In this document: piece after piece, positions 53,257 to 62,143 of the stretch
How the letters are laid out: each line of letters opens with the position of its first letter
How positions within the stretch are numbered: the stretch's first letter is position 1
Assembly: GCA_027494035.1 (NCBI GenBank)
Contig: JAOSJQ010000001.1
Coordinates: 1,426,001 to 1,490,000 of the forward strand
Length of the DNA: 64,000 nt
Origin: UTCFX2 sp002050125
Lineage (GTDB): Bacteria; Chloroflexota; Anaerolineae; Anaerolineales; UBA4823
Direction of reading: 5' to 3'
Program-made: the position numbers and the translations under genes
The notes under the pieces: generated by a model
What the model was told of the DNA's origin: nothing
Databases searched by the model: none
What the model saw: only the letters and a program-made list of their open reading frames with translations

Positions 53257-54402
53257 TTATCCGCCCTTCCTGTCGTTTTCGAGGACCGAGCGGAAGATCT
53301 CCTCGTACGCGCTAGCCACACCGCAAATATCGAAATCTCGGGCTTTTTCCCGGCTGGCGCGGCGAAACTCGAGCAGCCGGGACGGGGCTGAGAGCAGCTC
53401 GAACAACGCCTGGCGGTAGCCCTGCGGCTGGGAGGGATCGATTAAGAAGCCGTTGCGCCCAGGTTCGACCACGTCCAACATGCCGCCGATCTCGGACGCA
53501 ACCACACACAGCCCCATTGCCAGCGATTGCACACCGATTACGGGCAAACCTTCCGAAAGCGAGGGCATAAACAAAATATCGGAGCCCGCCATGTAGTCGT
53601 TCACCTGTTCGGGGGTGACCCAGCCCGGCAGTGTGAAACGATCCGCGAGCCCCAGCCGCTGGATTTCCTGGATGGCTGCATCTTTGAGCGGACCGTCGCC
53701 TGCCATTAAGCAGGTCCAGCGCAGTTCGCGCAAGGTCTCCAGCGTGCGGATCACCTGAAGCGGGTTCTTCTGATCCATAAAACGCCCCGCGAAGAAGATC
53801 TGCGGGGGGTCGTGTACCGCAATGCGTCCCGGATCGAGTTTTTCCAAGTCCACGCCGTTGGGGATGACCTGGATTTCGACCGAGTAGCGTGCTCGCGCAA
53901 GCTGGCGGGTGTGCTCGCTCACCGCGGCGACGCGGGCAGCCCGCTGCCAAATGGGCGGTGAAAGCGGAAAAACCCAGCGAAACCAGCGCTCGGTCTTTTC
54001 GGGCACGCCGCCTGGAACGTCCCCCAAGTGGGCGGTCAGAACATAAGGGATGCCGGTGAAACGTTCGAGCAGCCAGGCAACCGGTCCGGAGGGGACGGCG
54101 AAGTGGACGTGGATCAAATCGGGCTTCCATTGGCGCGCCAGACGCAAGCCGTACAGCGCGCCGAAAAACACAAAAGCCGCCATCGTGGATAAGTCGGCTT
54201 TGTATAACATGCGGCGCAGGACTGGAACGCGGATCACACGCAGGTTACCGGCGGTTTCTTCGCGCGGCAGGCGGTTGTAGTGGGAAGTGAGGACGGTCAA
54301 CTCATGCCCCCGCCGGGCAAGCTCGAAACTGATATCTCGCGCTACGTGTCCCCCTCCGCCGCCGACCGGCGGGTACTCATAGGTTATGACCAGAATGCGC
54401 AT
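53257..54402 (-). CDS. GT4 family glycosyltransferase
   Basis: A 381-residue GT-B enzyme: ITYEYPPVGGGGGHVARDIS at the N-terminus, a core with VIPNGVDLEKLDPGR, IFFAGRFMDQKNPLQVIRTL and ILFMPSLSEGLPVIGVQSLA with the catalytic Glu region. The ATG at 54402 overlaps the GT2 gene upstream by 26 bases. Donor and acceptor are unknown; related proteins add mannose or glucose-type residues. Confidence 0.88.
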   Translation of the reverse strand: MRILVITYEYPPVGGGGGHVARDISFELARRGHELTVLTSHYNRLPREETAGNLRVIRVPVLRRMLYKADLSTMAAFVFFGALYGLRLARQWKPDLIHVHFAVPSGPVAWLLERFTGIPYVLTAHLGDVPGGVPEKTERWFRWVFPLSPPIWQRAARVAAVSEHTRQLARARYSVEIQVIPNGVDLEKLDPGRIAVHDPPQIFFAGRFMDQKNPLQVIRTLETLRELRWTCLMAGDGPLKDAAIQEIQRLGLADRFTLPGWVTPEQVNDYMAGSDILFMPSLSEGLPVIGVQSLAMGLCVVASEIGGMLDVVEPGRNGFLIDPSQPQGYRQALFELLSAPSRLLEFRRASREKARDFDICGVASAYEEIFRSVLENDRKGG

Positions 54403-55369
54403 CAATCGAACCGGCTTCCTGTGCGGATTTGAGCTGCTTGCGGATAGTGTAGGTGGGCTTTTTCTGCGATTCGTGGTAGGTGCGCACCTGCATTTCGGCA
54501 ATCAACCCGAGCAGGATCGATTGAAAGCCCAGGATCATCACCATCAGGCTGGAACTGAAGAATGGCGAATCTACGACCGAGGTGCGGAAGAGCACCCGCC
54601 GCACCAGCAAGAAGGTCAGGATGCCCATGCTGATCAGGATCAGCACAATCCCCATCCCTCCAAACGGGTAGATGGGCTTGTTGGAATAACTGATCAGGAA
54701 TTTGACGGTGATCAGATCGAGCAGCACTTTGATCGTGCGGGTGAGGCCGTATTTCGTCTTGCCAAAGCGGCGCGGGTGGTGGCGCACCGGCAATTCGACG
54801 ATGCGCGCCCCAACGGAATGCGCGTAAGCTGGGATAAAGCGGTGCATCTCGCCGTAAAGCCGGAACCCCGCCAGTACTTCCCGCCGGTAGGCTTTCAAAG
54901 TACAGCCGTAATCGTGCAGGTGCACCCCGGTGACGGTCGAGATCAGCCAATTGGCGATGCGCGAAGGTAACACGCGCGTGAGAAACGCGTCCTGGCGATT
55001 TTCACGCCAGCCGCTGACTACGTCGTGGCCCTGATCGATCATCTCCAACATGCGGGGAATATCAGCGGGATCGTTCTGCATATCCGCATCCATCAAGATG
55101 ATCACCTCGCCGCTGGCGTGGTCGATGCCAGCCGCGATGGCGGCAGTCTGACCAAAATTCCGCCTCAGCAGCAAAGCGGTGGTATGTGTGGGATCATTTT
55201 GGACGAGTTTTTCCAACACTTCGGGGCTTTGATCTGTGCTGCCATCGTCCACAAAAATCAACTCCCAGGTCTGATCTGCGAGTGGGCTGAGCGCCTGGAG
55301 AATTTGTTCATGCAAAAGAGGCAAGTTCTCTGATTCGTTATAGACCGGGATCACAAGCGAAAGTTTCAA
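54377..55369 (-). CDS. GT2 polyprenyl-phosphate glycosyltransferase, ArnC/DPM1-like
   Basis: A 330-residue protein starting with a TTG (KLSLVIPVYNE). DDGSTDQSPEVL and ILMDADMQNDPADIP are the nucleotide and metal motifs, and HPRRFGKTKYGL is typical of dolichyl/undecaprenyl-phosphate transferases. Two membrane segments at about residues 225-285 anchor it. It probably makes a polyprenyl-phosphate sugar that supplies the GT-C enzymes of this locus. The usual ATG is absent, and no strong Shine-Dalgarno is seen. Confidence 0.85.
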   Translation of the reverse strand: MKLSLVIPVYNESENLPLLHEQILQALSPLADQTWELIFVDDGSTDQSPEVLEKLVQNDPTHTTALLLRRNFGQTAAIAAGIDHASGEVIILMDADMQNDPADIPRMLEMIDQGHDVVSGWRENRQDAFLTRVLPSRIANWLISTVTGVHLHDYGCTLKAYRREVLAGFRLYGEMHRFIPAYAHSVGARIVELPVRHHPRRFGKTKYGLTRTIKVLLDLITVKFLISYSNKPIYPFGGMGIVLILISMGILTFLLVRRVLFRTSVVDSPFFSSSLMVMILGFQSILLGLIAEMQVRTYHESQKKPTYTIRKQLKSAQEAGSIDAHSGHNL

Positions 55370-55407
55370 GGAATTTGCCTTAGGTGTTCTGCCAGTTGAC
55401 GCGCCTA

Positions 55408-55432
55408 ATTATACCCGCGATGACAATCGCGG
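55408..55432 (-). promoter_or_regulatory. stem-loop followed by a -10-like box
   Basis: CCGCGAT and ATCGCGG (55415-55432) form a seven-base-pair stem with a four-base loop, one base after the stop of the GT-C gene. On the minus strand a TATAAT (55413-55408) follows 39 bases before the TTG start of the GT2 gene. It may end one transcript and begin the next; no U-tract and no good -35 are present. Confidence 0.3.
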
Positions 55433-55433
55433 A

Positions 55434-57104
55434 TTAATGCGTGGAATTGGGGGGTTCGGTCTTCTCGACAGTGGAGACCGGACTGTTCGCCCGCGGCCTG
55501 GCGCCAGCCCAGTCAGCCAGGAGGAGCAGGGCGCCGGTGATGCAGCCCAAGAGCAGGATGCGGAATGGATCGGTGACCGTCCAGCCGACCGAGTAGTAGC
55601 GCTGCAGATACCAGGGGAAGAACCAAGCCAGGATTGCGGCTGCGCAAAGCAGCGAGCGGCGCAGCCAGGGGTCGCGCGTCCGGTTTTCTTCCACGATGAT
55701 GCGGGCAGCCAGCGCCGCCTGCAGGCTGATGAAGATCGCGCGGTAGCGGGGATTGTCCCACATATCGCTCCCGCCGCGATAGGCAGCTACCAGGATGACC
55801 AGCCAGACGACCAGGGTGAAAACGCGCACCAGGCTGCGCTCCCCATTCCGGCGTAGGGCGTGAAAAGGCGCAAAAGCCAGGATCCCGAGCAGCAGCGTCC
55901 AGCCAGCCGCGCGCCAGATGGCGACCGCGCGCCAGACGGGCGCCTGACTGCTTGCCACCAGAGCTGCCGGGAGGAAGGGCTGCACAACCCCGTAAGCCAG
56001 CAGCATCGGTAAGTGCGACCACTCCGGCGTGAATTTGAAAATCTTCTGCATCCAGCCGGAGGCGTGCCGGCTGGCGTACGCCTGGAAGCTGGCGGATTTG
56101 TGCAGCCACCAGTTGAGCATCGCGATCGGATTGGTGATGCGGGCGGGGACGACTTCGCGCAGCGCCACGTAAAGCCCGGCTAATCCGACGACGACCAACA
56201 GGAGCAGCGCAAGCCAGAACCAGCGGTGCTGGTAGATGTTCTTTGATCCAAATTTCAACATGCCGAGCGCCACCAGCGTCAGGCAGCCCAGTAACAGGAC
56301 GGCTGAAAGCGATGACAGGAAGAAGGTCAGCAGACAGGGGATCAGCACCCAAAGCACGCTCGAAACCGAGCGTTCGTCTCGGTAGCGCGCCAGCCCGTAA
56401 AAGGCAGCCGCGGCAAACGGGATTGTGAAAGCCTCGCGCATCTGCGAGCTGCCCAGCAGGATCGCTTCGGGATATAAAAATACCAGCCAGGCGCTGACGG
56501 CAGCCTCCGTCTCGCCCCAAACCCGGCGGGCAAACGCCCAAACGAAAAGCACCGTCAGCGCGGAGCAAGCTGCGCCCAGTACGACGATCAGGAGGGGTTG
56601 GTGAATATCCCCGCCCAGGTAACGGTAGATGAACGCGCTGATGAACAGCAAGCCGCCGTACTGGTCGACTTTGCGGTTGTCCTGGAATGCGCGTTGCAGG
56701 GATTCATCGGAGCGGGCTAAGCGCCAGGCGGCTTGATCGCGCCCGGCGGCGTCTCCCATGACATATCCGCTGATCTCGGCGGGGGTGCCGTGCCCCCAGG
56801 CTGGCAGCGCTACGGTCCAAAAGACGCCAACCGCCAGGCGCAGCAACGCCGCAGCCACGACCAGGCTTAGCACCCAGGCAGGCGGCTTCTCATTGCGCAT
56901 CAAGCGCCAGACGCCCCACACAATCGCCGCGCTCAGGAGCAATACCCAGAAAAAGGAACTCCAGCCGTGGATCGCGAGGAACCCGTTGGATATGACCGCC
57001 AGAGCCATCGCTAAAAGAATCAGCCCCGCAGTCAGACCTACGAGGCGCATCAACCACTTGCCGGTTGAGGGAAGGCTGTTTTGAACGTTTTTATCAGGCT
57101 GCAT
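55434..57104 (-). CDS. polytopic membrane protein, GT-C/PMT-like
   Basis: A 556-residue protein with about eleven hydrophobic segments. The first large loop has SGYVMGDAAGRDQAAWRLA, with an Asp in the position of the GT-C catalytic acid, then YLGGDIHQPLLIVV. There is no large soluble tail. It may be a GT-C transferase using a polyprenyl-phosphate donor or a polymerase of the glycan. The next gene downstream makes such donors. No named family is recognised. Confidence 0.65.
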   Translation of the reverse strand: MQPDKNVQNSLPSTGKWLMRLVGLTAGLILLAMALAVISNGFLAIHGWSSFFWVLLLSAAIVWGVWRLMRNEKPPAWVLSLVVAAALLRLAVGVFWTVALPAWGHGTPAEISGYVMGDAAGRDQAAWRLARSDESLQRAFQDNRKVDQYGGLLFISAFIYRYLGGDIHQPLLIVVLGAACSALTVLFVWAFARRVWGETEAAVSAWLVFLYPEAILLGSSQMREAFTIPFAAAAFYGLARYRDERSVSSVLWVLIPCLLTFFLSSLSAVLLLGCLTLVALGMLKFGSKNIYQHRWFWLALLLLVVVGLAGLYVALREVVPARITNPIAMLNWWLHKSASFQAYASRHASGWMQKIFKFTPEWSHLPMLLAYGVVQPFLPAALVASSQAPVWRAVAIWRAAGWTLLLGILAFAPFHALRRNGERSLVRVFTLVVWLVILVAAYRGGSDMWDNPRYRAIFISLQAALAARIIVEENRTRDPWLRRSLLCAAAILAWFFPWYLQRYYSVGWTVTDPFRILLLGCITGALLLLADWAGARPRANSPVSTVEKTEPPNSTH

Positions 57105-57114
57105 AGCGGTTCAG

Positions 57115-57129
57115 GGGATAGATTATCCC
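57115..57129. repeat. small inverted repeat before the GT-C-like gene
   Basis: GGGATA-GAT-TATCCC lies eight bases upstream of the ATG at 57104, in the 57-base gap after the GT4 stop. The arms are six bases. It could be an operator or a structure affecting translation; nothing else supports it. Confidence 0.25.
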
Positions 57130-57161
57130 ACATTTTTGGTTTTCATTTGGCTCATTTTGAC

Positions 57162-58340
57162 TCATAAGCCAGCCAGTATGCGGGCAGCGCGCGCCTCCCA
57201 GGTGTACTGGCGGGCGTCCAGGCGCGCCTGGCGCGCCAGCGCGTCGCGCAAGTCGGGATTATCCAATAACTTGCGGATGGCTGCTTCCCAGGGCTCAGGC
57301 TGGTCAAAGGGAACGATCAGAGCGTTGCGCTCGTTTAGCACTTCCTGTAGCACCGGCAGCGAACTCGCGACAATGGCGCGCCCGCATGCCAGATATTCGA
57401 AAAGCTTCATGGGGCTGAGATAACGCGCGATGTCGCCCCCCGAGGAAGCCTCGACGCGCGATTGGTACGGCAGGAGCAGGATGTCGCAGGCTGCCTGGTA
57501 GAGCGAAAGTTCGGCGTTGGGCACAAAACCGGTCACGATCAGATTGGGCAGTTCCCTGCGGCGAGCCTGGTCGTCGAGCGCTCGCGCCTGACCGGGTTCG
57601 CCGCCGACGATCAAAAAATCGATTTGGGGCAGCTGGCTGGCTAGCTCGACCAACAGTTCTATGCCGCGGCCCCGGTAGAGATGACCGGTATAACCTGCGC
57701 AGAACCCGTCCTGCCGCAGCCGGTCGAGCGGGGCGGGCTGCCCCGCCGCCAGCCGGCGGCGCGCCTCAGGGGGACCCGGCAGGTTTTCATACCGCTCGAG
57801 ATCGACCCCGTCCGGAGCGATCAGACCGAAGGGCGGATCAAGTTTGACGTCGAAGCGTTTTTCCAGGTCAGCCGCGAGCGCCTGGGTGATGACGACCAGG
57901 CGTCGCGCCCCGCTGCCTCTCAGGAAAAGGCGGAAAAGCCAGGCGCCCATGCGGCTCTGGGGAAGATCGTGGACCTCCAGCAGAGTGGGGATGCCCATCT
58001 GGCTCGCCAGCGCGGCGGCTTGCGGCAGGCGGGTGTAGATCCAATCGGCTGACCCGCAGCGCGCCCATTGCACGGCGCGCCAGCCGTAGTCATAGCGTTT
58101 CAGGCGCGAGCGGCAGTTCAGCCAATCGATCTCGAAGCGCTCGTGCAAGCCGTAATGCCGAGCCAGGTCCTCCCAAGAGGGGCGCACAGATTGCTGTGTG
58201 GCGCTCCCAAGGTTCGTTGTGGGGGCGCACAATCGCACGGTGTGACCCAGCCCAACAAACGCCTGAGCCATCTTCATGACTTGAAGCGTGTTGGCGCGCC
58301 GCGCCGGGATTTCGGTGGGAGCGATGACCGCCAGTTTCAC
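57162..58340 (-). CDS. GT4 family glycosyltransferase
   Basis: A 392-residue GT-B enzyme with KLAVIAPTEIPARRANTLQV at the start, then LIAPDGVDLERYENLPG, YTGHLYRGRGIELLVELA and ILLLPYQSRVEASSGGDIAR before SPMKLFEYLACGRAIVASSL with the catalytic Glu region. The start is a GTG at 58340 that overlaps the flippase stop by four bases; the open frame before it is not used. The S-P-x-K-x-F-E-Y motif is typical of the family. Confidence 0.88.
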   Translation of the reverse strand: MKLAVIAPTEIPARRANTLQVMKMAQAFVGLGHTVRLCAPTTNLGSATQQSVRPSWEDLARHYGLHERFEIDWLNCRSRLKRYDYGWRAVQWARCGSADWIYTRLPQAAALASQMGIPTLLEVHDLPQSRMGAWLFRLFLRGSGARRLVVITQALAADLEKRFDVKLDPPFGLIAPDGVDLERYENLPGPPEARRRLAAGQPAPLDRLRQDGFCAGYTGHLYRGRGIELLVELASQLPQIDFLIVGGEPGQARALDDQARRRELPNLIVTGFVPNAELSLYQAACDILLLPYQSRVEASSGGDIARYLSPMKLFEYLACGRAIVASSLPVLQEVLNERNALIVPFDQPEPWEAAIRKLLDNPDLRDALARQARLDARQYTWEARAARILAGL

Positions 58341-59704
58341 CCCAAGCCTTCCTTCGCCTGTTTCTGGCTGATAAGGCTGCGCACCTTCGCCACGTTGATG
58401 AACGAGCCAGCCCAATAGAAAGCGGATAACAGGGCGGCGCTTGCCAGATAACCGAAGCGCGGCACGAAGATGAGCGTTCCCACAACTTTCACCAGCGCCA
58501 GGGCGGCGTTGACCTTGGCAGGGAAATCTGCCCGACCAAGCGCCAGCAGAGCGATCCTGCGCCAGTAAAATGAGTTGGCTACCAGCAAACCCACCAGCAG
58601 GATCAACAGCGCCGGGTAGCTGGGCAGAAACTCGGGCGAGTAGAGCAGGCTGATCAGCGATTTCCCGAAAATGACCAGGAAAAGGGTTGCCGCAAGCGAA
58701 TAGGCGGCTGCCAGGCGTGAACCCTGTTGCAGAATGTGGCGCACGCTGCGCCAGTCGTCACGCGCCACCTGGCGCGAGAGTTCCGGATAGGTCGCCTGGG
58801 GAAGCGTCTCAACCGGCATCTGAACCATGTTCGCCAACGCCAGGGCGAGCTTGTAATACCCCGCTTCGGTCGGACCGCGCAGCCACGAGACCCAGAGCAG
58901 TTCGCTGTCTTTGGTGAACAGGCTGATGCTGGCGCTGATGTTAGTGCTCACCGCAAAACGCGCCATCTCGCCCAATTTGGGGCGCAGCGGGCGGAGCGGG
59001 GTTTTCCACCAGCCGCTTCCCCAGCGGCGTTGGGCTTCGATCAGCGCCACGATGCTGAGACCCAGGGCGCCGGTCAATTTGCCAACCAGATAGGCTGCCA
59101 GCACACCCGTCAAGCCGCCGCCAGCCGCGAAGACGATTGCGATCAAGCCGAGCGTGACCAGGCTTTGGAGGATGCCCAGGCTGGCAATCCTGCCAAAGCG
59201 GTCGAAGATCTGCAGCAAGCCGGTGGAGCTTTCCGAGATCAGATTGGCGAGCAGCACCAGCCCGTAGAGCACAAACAGCGGGGCGGTTTGCGGGTCTTTG
59301 GTGAACAAGGCTGCTCCAACCGGCGCGAGGATCACGACCAGTCCGAAAGCCACGATGGAAGCCGCCGTCTCGACCAGGGCAGCGAGCTTGAAAGTGGCTG
59401 CGGCGGTCTGCGGGTCTGCCTGCTCGGTGTAGAAGCCCACGTATTTAACCACCAGCTCGCCCATCCGAAACGAAGCCAGGTTGTTGATCACGCTTGAGAA
59501 TAAAGTGATTGCGCCGAGGATGCCAAAGCCGGCCGCGCCGAGCAAGCGCGCTGCCAGGATGCCCTGCAGCATACTTGCCGCGGCGGCGACCCCGGTGGTT
59601 CCAAACAAATAACTGGAGTTTTTAATGATCCGCCGGACCAGCTCATTTGAAAATAGCCGGTGGAACTGCTTTGTAAGCCAAACGCGGAGATCGTTCAGAC
59701 GCAT
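58337..59704 (-). CDS. oligosaccharide flippase, Wzx/MATE-like
   Basis: A 455-residue protein with about twelve to fourteen hydrophobic segments and no large soluble domain. SSYLFGTTGVAAAASMLQG and LLGAAGFGILGAITLFSSV near the N-terminus match the polysaccharide-biosynthesis (Wzx) superfamily, and the MVQMPVETLPQATYPELSRQ block is the mid-protein hallmark. It would move undecaprenyl-linked units across the membrane. The locus therefore has both a flippase and an ABC exporter. Confidence 0.87.
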   Translation of the reverse strand: MRLNDLRVWLTKQFHRLFSNELVRRIIKNSSYLFGTTGVAAAASMLQGILAARLLGAAGFGILGAITLFSSVINNLASFRMGELVVKYVGFYTEQADPQTAAATFKLAALVETAASIVAFGLVVILAPVGAALFTKDPQTAPLFVLYGLVLLANLISESSTGLLQIFDRFGRIASLGILQSLVTLGLIAIVFAAGGGLTGVLAAYLVGKLTGALGLSIVALIEAQRRWGSGWWKTPLRPLRPKLGEMARFAVSTNISASISLFTKDSELLWVSWLRGPTEAGYYKLALALANMVQMPVETLPQATYPELSRQVARDDWRSVRHILQQGSRLAAAYSLAATLFLVIFGKSLISLLYSPEFLPSYPALLILLVGLLVANSFYWRRIALLALGRADFPAKVNAALALVKVVGTLIFVPRFGYLASAALLSAFYWAGSFINVAKVRSLISQKQAKEGLG

Positions 59705-59729
59705 CGGATGGGCTTGTATCGGGGGTCAA

Positions 59730-59770
59730 GCGCCCGCAGTTCGGACGCCGGGCAGGCGGTTCGCGGGCGC
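59730..59770. repeat. GC-rich inverted repeat after the epimerase gene
   Basis: GCGCCCGC (59730-59737) and GCGGGCGC (59763-59770) are exact complements, eight bases each, with a 25-base loop. It begins seven bases after the stop codon at 59778. No U-tract follows, so termination is uncertain. The 73-base gap otherwise shows nothing. Confidence 0.3.
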
Positions 59771-59777
59771 GGCGGTT

Positions 59778-60767
59778 TCATGTTGTGGCGATCTGGCTAG
59801 CCCACCCGCGTTCTTGTGCATACCACTCCACAAGACGCTCCACCCCCTGGCGCAGCGCGACCTGCGGCTCCCAGCCAAGCAGCCGCCCCGCTTTTTGGAC
59901 GTCTGCCCAACTGGCGAGCATATCCGCGGCAATGGGAGGGTGGCGTTCGATGTGCGCCTTTTTCCCGATCCGCTCTTCCAGCAGCCGGATCAGGTCGTTG
60001 ATTTTGATGGTTTCGTGACCCCCCAGGTTGATGATCTGATAGCCTTGCGGCTGAAGACCCAGGATGGTGCCGCGCGCGATGTCATCGACGTAGGTAAAGC
60101 CGCGCGATTGCTCGCCATCCCCGTACAAATGCAGCGGGAGACCTTCATTAATCCATTGGGTGAAACGGAACATCGACATATCCGGTCGCCCGGCTGGACC
60201 ATAGACCGTGAAATAGCGGAACACGGTGACGTCGATGTCGTAGAGGTGGTGATAGGAATAGCAAAGCGCCTCCGCGCCCTTTTTGCTGGCGGCGTAGGGC
60301 TGGAGGGGGAAATCGCTGCTGGCTTCCTCCGGCGTTGGGAGCGGGGCGTCGCTGCCGTAGATGCTGGAAGTGGACGCCAGGATGAATTTAGGGATGCCCT
60401 GCCGGCGGCACAGCTCGAGCAGATTGAGTGTACCGGTCAGGTTGGTCTCAAAATAAACCCAGGGGTCGAGTACGGACTGGCGTACGCCCGCCCGGGCTGC
60501 CAGGTTGATCACGGCGTCGAGCTGGATCGAGGGTTTCGATCCCAGGGCGGAAATGCGCTCAACCTCCTCGCGCCGGCTGATATCCAGGCGGTCGAAATGA
60601 AAGCTGGGGTTTTCCAGGAGACGTTCCAGCCGCCATTGTTTCATGCGTGTGTCATAAGCGTCGTTCAGGTTGTCCACGCCGAGCACAGTATGCCCGGCGT
60701 CGAGCAGCATTTCCGTGACCCGGGCGCCGATAAAACCGGCTGCCCCGGTGACTAGATAATTCGCCAT
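59778..60767 (-). CDS. NAD-dependent epimerase, UDP-glucuronate 4-epimerase-like
   Basis: A 329-residue extended SDR: VTGAAGFIGARVTEML, NLNDAYDTRMKQWRLERL, NLAARAGVRQSVLDPWVYFE, ASTSSIYG and YAASKKGAEAL with Tyr and Lys, then FRYFTVYGPAGRPDM. AARAGVR and the DAYD loop are typical of UDP-glucuronate/N-acetylgalactosaminuronate 4-epimerases. It lies 17 bases after the UDP-sugar 6-dehydrogenase, which makes the uronic acid, so the two act in order. Confidence 0.83.
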   Translation of the reverse strand: MANYLVTGAAGFIGARVTEMLLDAGHTVLGVDNLNDAYDTRMKQWRLERLLENPSFHFDRLDISRREEVERISALGSKPSIQLDAVINLAARAGVRQSVLDPWVYFETNLTGTLNLLELCRRQGIPKFILASTSSIYGSDAPLPTPEEASSDFPLQPYAASKKGAEALCYSYHHLYDIDVTVFRYFTVYGPAGRPDMSMFRFTQWINEGLPLHLYGDGEQSRGFTYVDDIARGTILGLQPQGYQIINLGGHETIKINDLIRLLEERIGKKAHIERHPPIAADMLASWADVQKAGRLLGWEPQVALRQGVERLVEWYAQERGWASQIATT

Positions 60768-60784
60768 AAAGCCTCGCAGTTCTT

Positions 60785-62107
60785 TTAGAGACGCACTACC
60801 TTGGGGTTGCTGCGCCCCAGGCTTCCCAGCGCGTTGCGCGTGTCTACGATGAGCTGGGCATTTTCGAGCAGCGCCGGGTAGTCGTACGTACTGTGATTAG
60901 TGACAATGACCACACAGTCTGCCTCGCGCACCGCGTGCATCAAGTCCGGCGCGCTGTCCAGCGCGATCCCTTCGTAGCGCAGCTTGGGGATATAGGGATC
61001 GTGGTACTGCACAATCGCGCCTTTCTGTTGGAGCAGACCGATGACATCCAGCGCGGGCGATTCGCGCAGGTCGTCGATATCCGCTTTGTACGCTGCCCCC
61101 AAGACAAGCACCCGGTTGCCTTTCAAGGATTTGCCCTGATCGTTCAGGGCGTCCTGCACTTTGCCGACCACGTAGCGCGGCATGCCGGTGTTGATCTCGG
61201 AAGCCAGCTCAATGAACCGCGCGGTGTAGTTCAGGGCGCGCAGCTTCCACGAGAGGTACAGCGGATCGATCGGAATGCAGTGCCCGCCCAATCCAGGCCC
61301 CGGGGTGAACTTCATAAAACCGAACGGTTTTGTCGCCGCGGCGTCGATTACCTCCCACACATCCACGCCTAGCTTCTCGCACATCATCGCCATCTCGTTC
61401 ACCAAGCCGATATTGATCATGCGGAAGGTGTTTTCGAGCAGCTTTGCCATCTCGGCGACCTCCGCGGAGGACACCGGCACGACGGTTTTTAAGGCGCAGG
61501 AGTACCAGGCAGCCAGGACTTCGGTGCAGGCGGGCGTAATCCCGCCGATCACCTTGGGGGTATTGAGGGTGGTCCAGTCCTGGCGGCCTGGGTCGACGCG
61601 TTCGGGTGAAAAAGCCAGGAAGAAATCCTCGCCGACGGTCAAGCCCTTATCGTCGCCCAGTTTCGGCAGCAGAATTTCGCGCGTTGTGCCCGGGTAAGTG
61701 GTCGATTCGAGGATGACCACCATGCCGGCGTGCATGTATTCGGCTAATTGCTCGGCAGCGCTGAGGATGAAGGAAAGATCCGGGTCGCCGGTTTTGCGCA
61801 GCGGGGTGGGAACGCAGATGCTGACTGCATCCGCCTCCGCCAACCCGGCGAAATCCGTCGATGCGCTCAGTTTGCCGGAGCTTGCCAGGCGGGCGACTTG
61901 CGCGCTGGGAACGTCATGAATATGGCTTTCGCCGCGCTGGATCGTATCGACCTTGTAACTGTCTGGGTCGATCCCGAGGACGGTGAAACCCGCCGCGGCA
62001 AACGCCGCGGCGAGCGGCAAGCCGACATAGCCCAGTCCTAAGACTGCGATCCGGGCGGTGCGGTCGCTGAATTTGTTCAATAAGATTTGTTTATATGATT
62101 TTGCCAT
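60785..62107 (-). CDS. UDP-HexNAc 6-dehydrogenase (WbpA/WecC-like)
   Basis: A 440-residue nucleotide-sugar dehydrogenase: VLGLGYVGLPLAAAFA (22-37), ESTTYPGTTREILLP, SPERVDPGR, the catalytic Cys277 in GLGGHCIPIDPLYL and AYKADIDDLRESPA. GGHCIPIDP with this length is closer to UDP-GlcNAc/UDP-ManNAc dehydrogenases than to UDP-glucose dehydrogenases. It oxidises C6 to the uronic acid using two NAD. The local product may be a negatively charged building block of the glycan. Confidence 0.88.
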   Translation of the reverse strand: MAKSYKQILLNKFSDRTARIAVLGLGYVGLPLAAAFAAAGFTVLGIDPDSYKVDTIQRGESHIHDVPSAQVARLASSGKLSASTDFAGLAEADAVSICVPTPLRKTGDPDLSFILSAAEQLAEYMHAGMVVILESTTYPGTTREILLPKLGDDKGLTVGEDFFLAFSPERVDPGRQDWTTLNTPKVIGGITPACTEVLAAWYSCALKTVVPVSSAEVAEMAKLLENTFRMINIGLVNEMAMMCEKLGVDVWEVIDAAATKPFGFMKFTPGPGLGGHCIPIDPLYLSWKLRALNYTARFIELASEINTGMPRYVVGKVQDALNDQGKSLKGNRVLVLGAAYKADIDDLRESPALDVIGLLQQKGAIVQYHDPYIPKLRYEGIALDSAPDLMHAVREADCVVIVTNHSTYDYPALLENAQLIVDTRNALGSLGRSNPKVVRL

Positions 62108-62143
62108 GTCCGGTTCCTAAATAGCGATTAGAGTGAGGTTATT

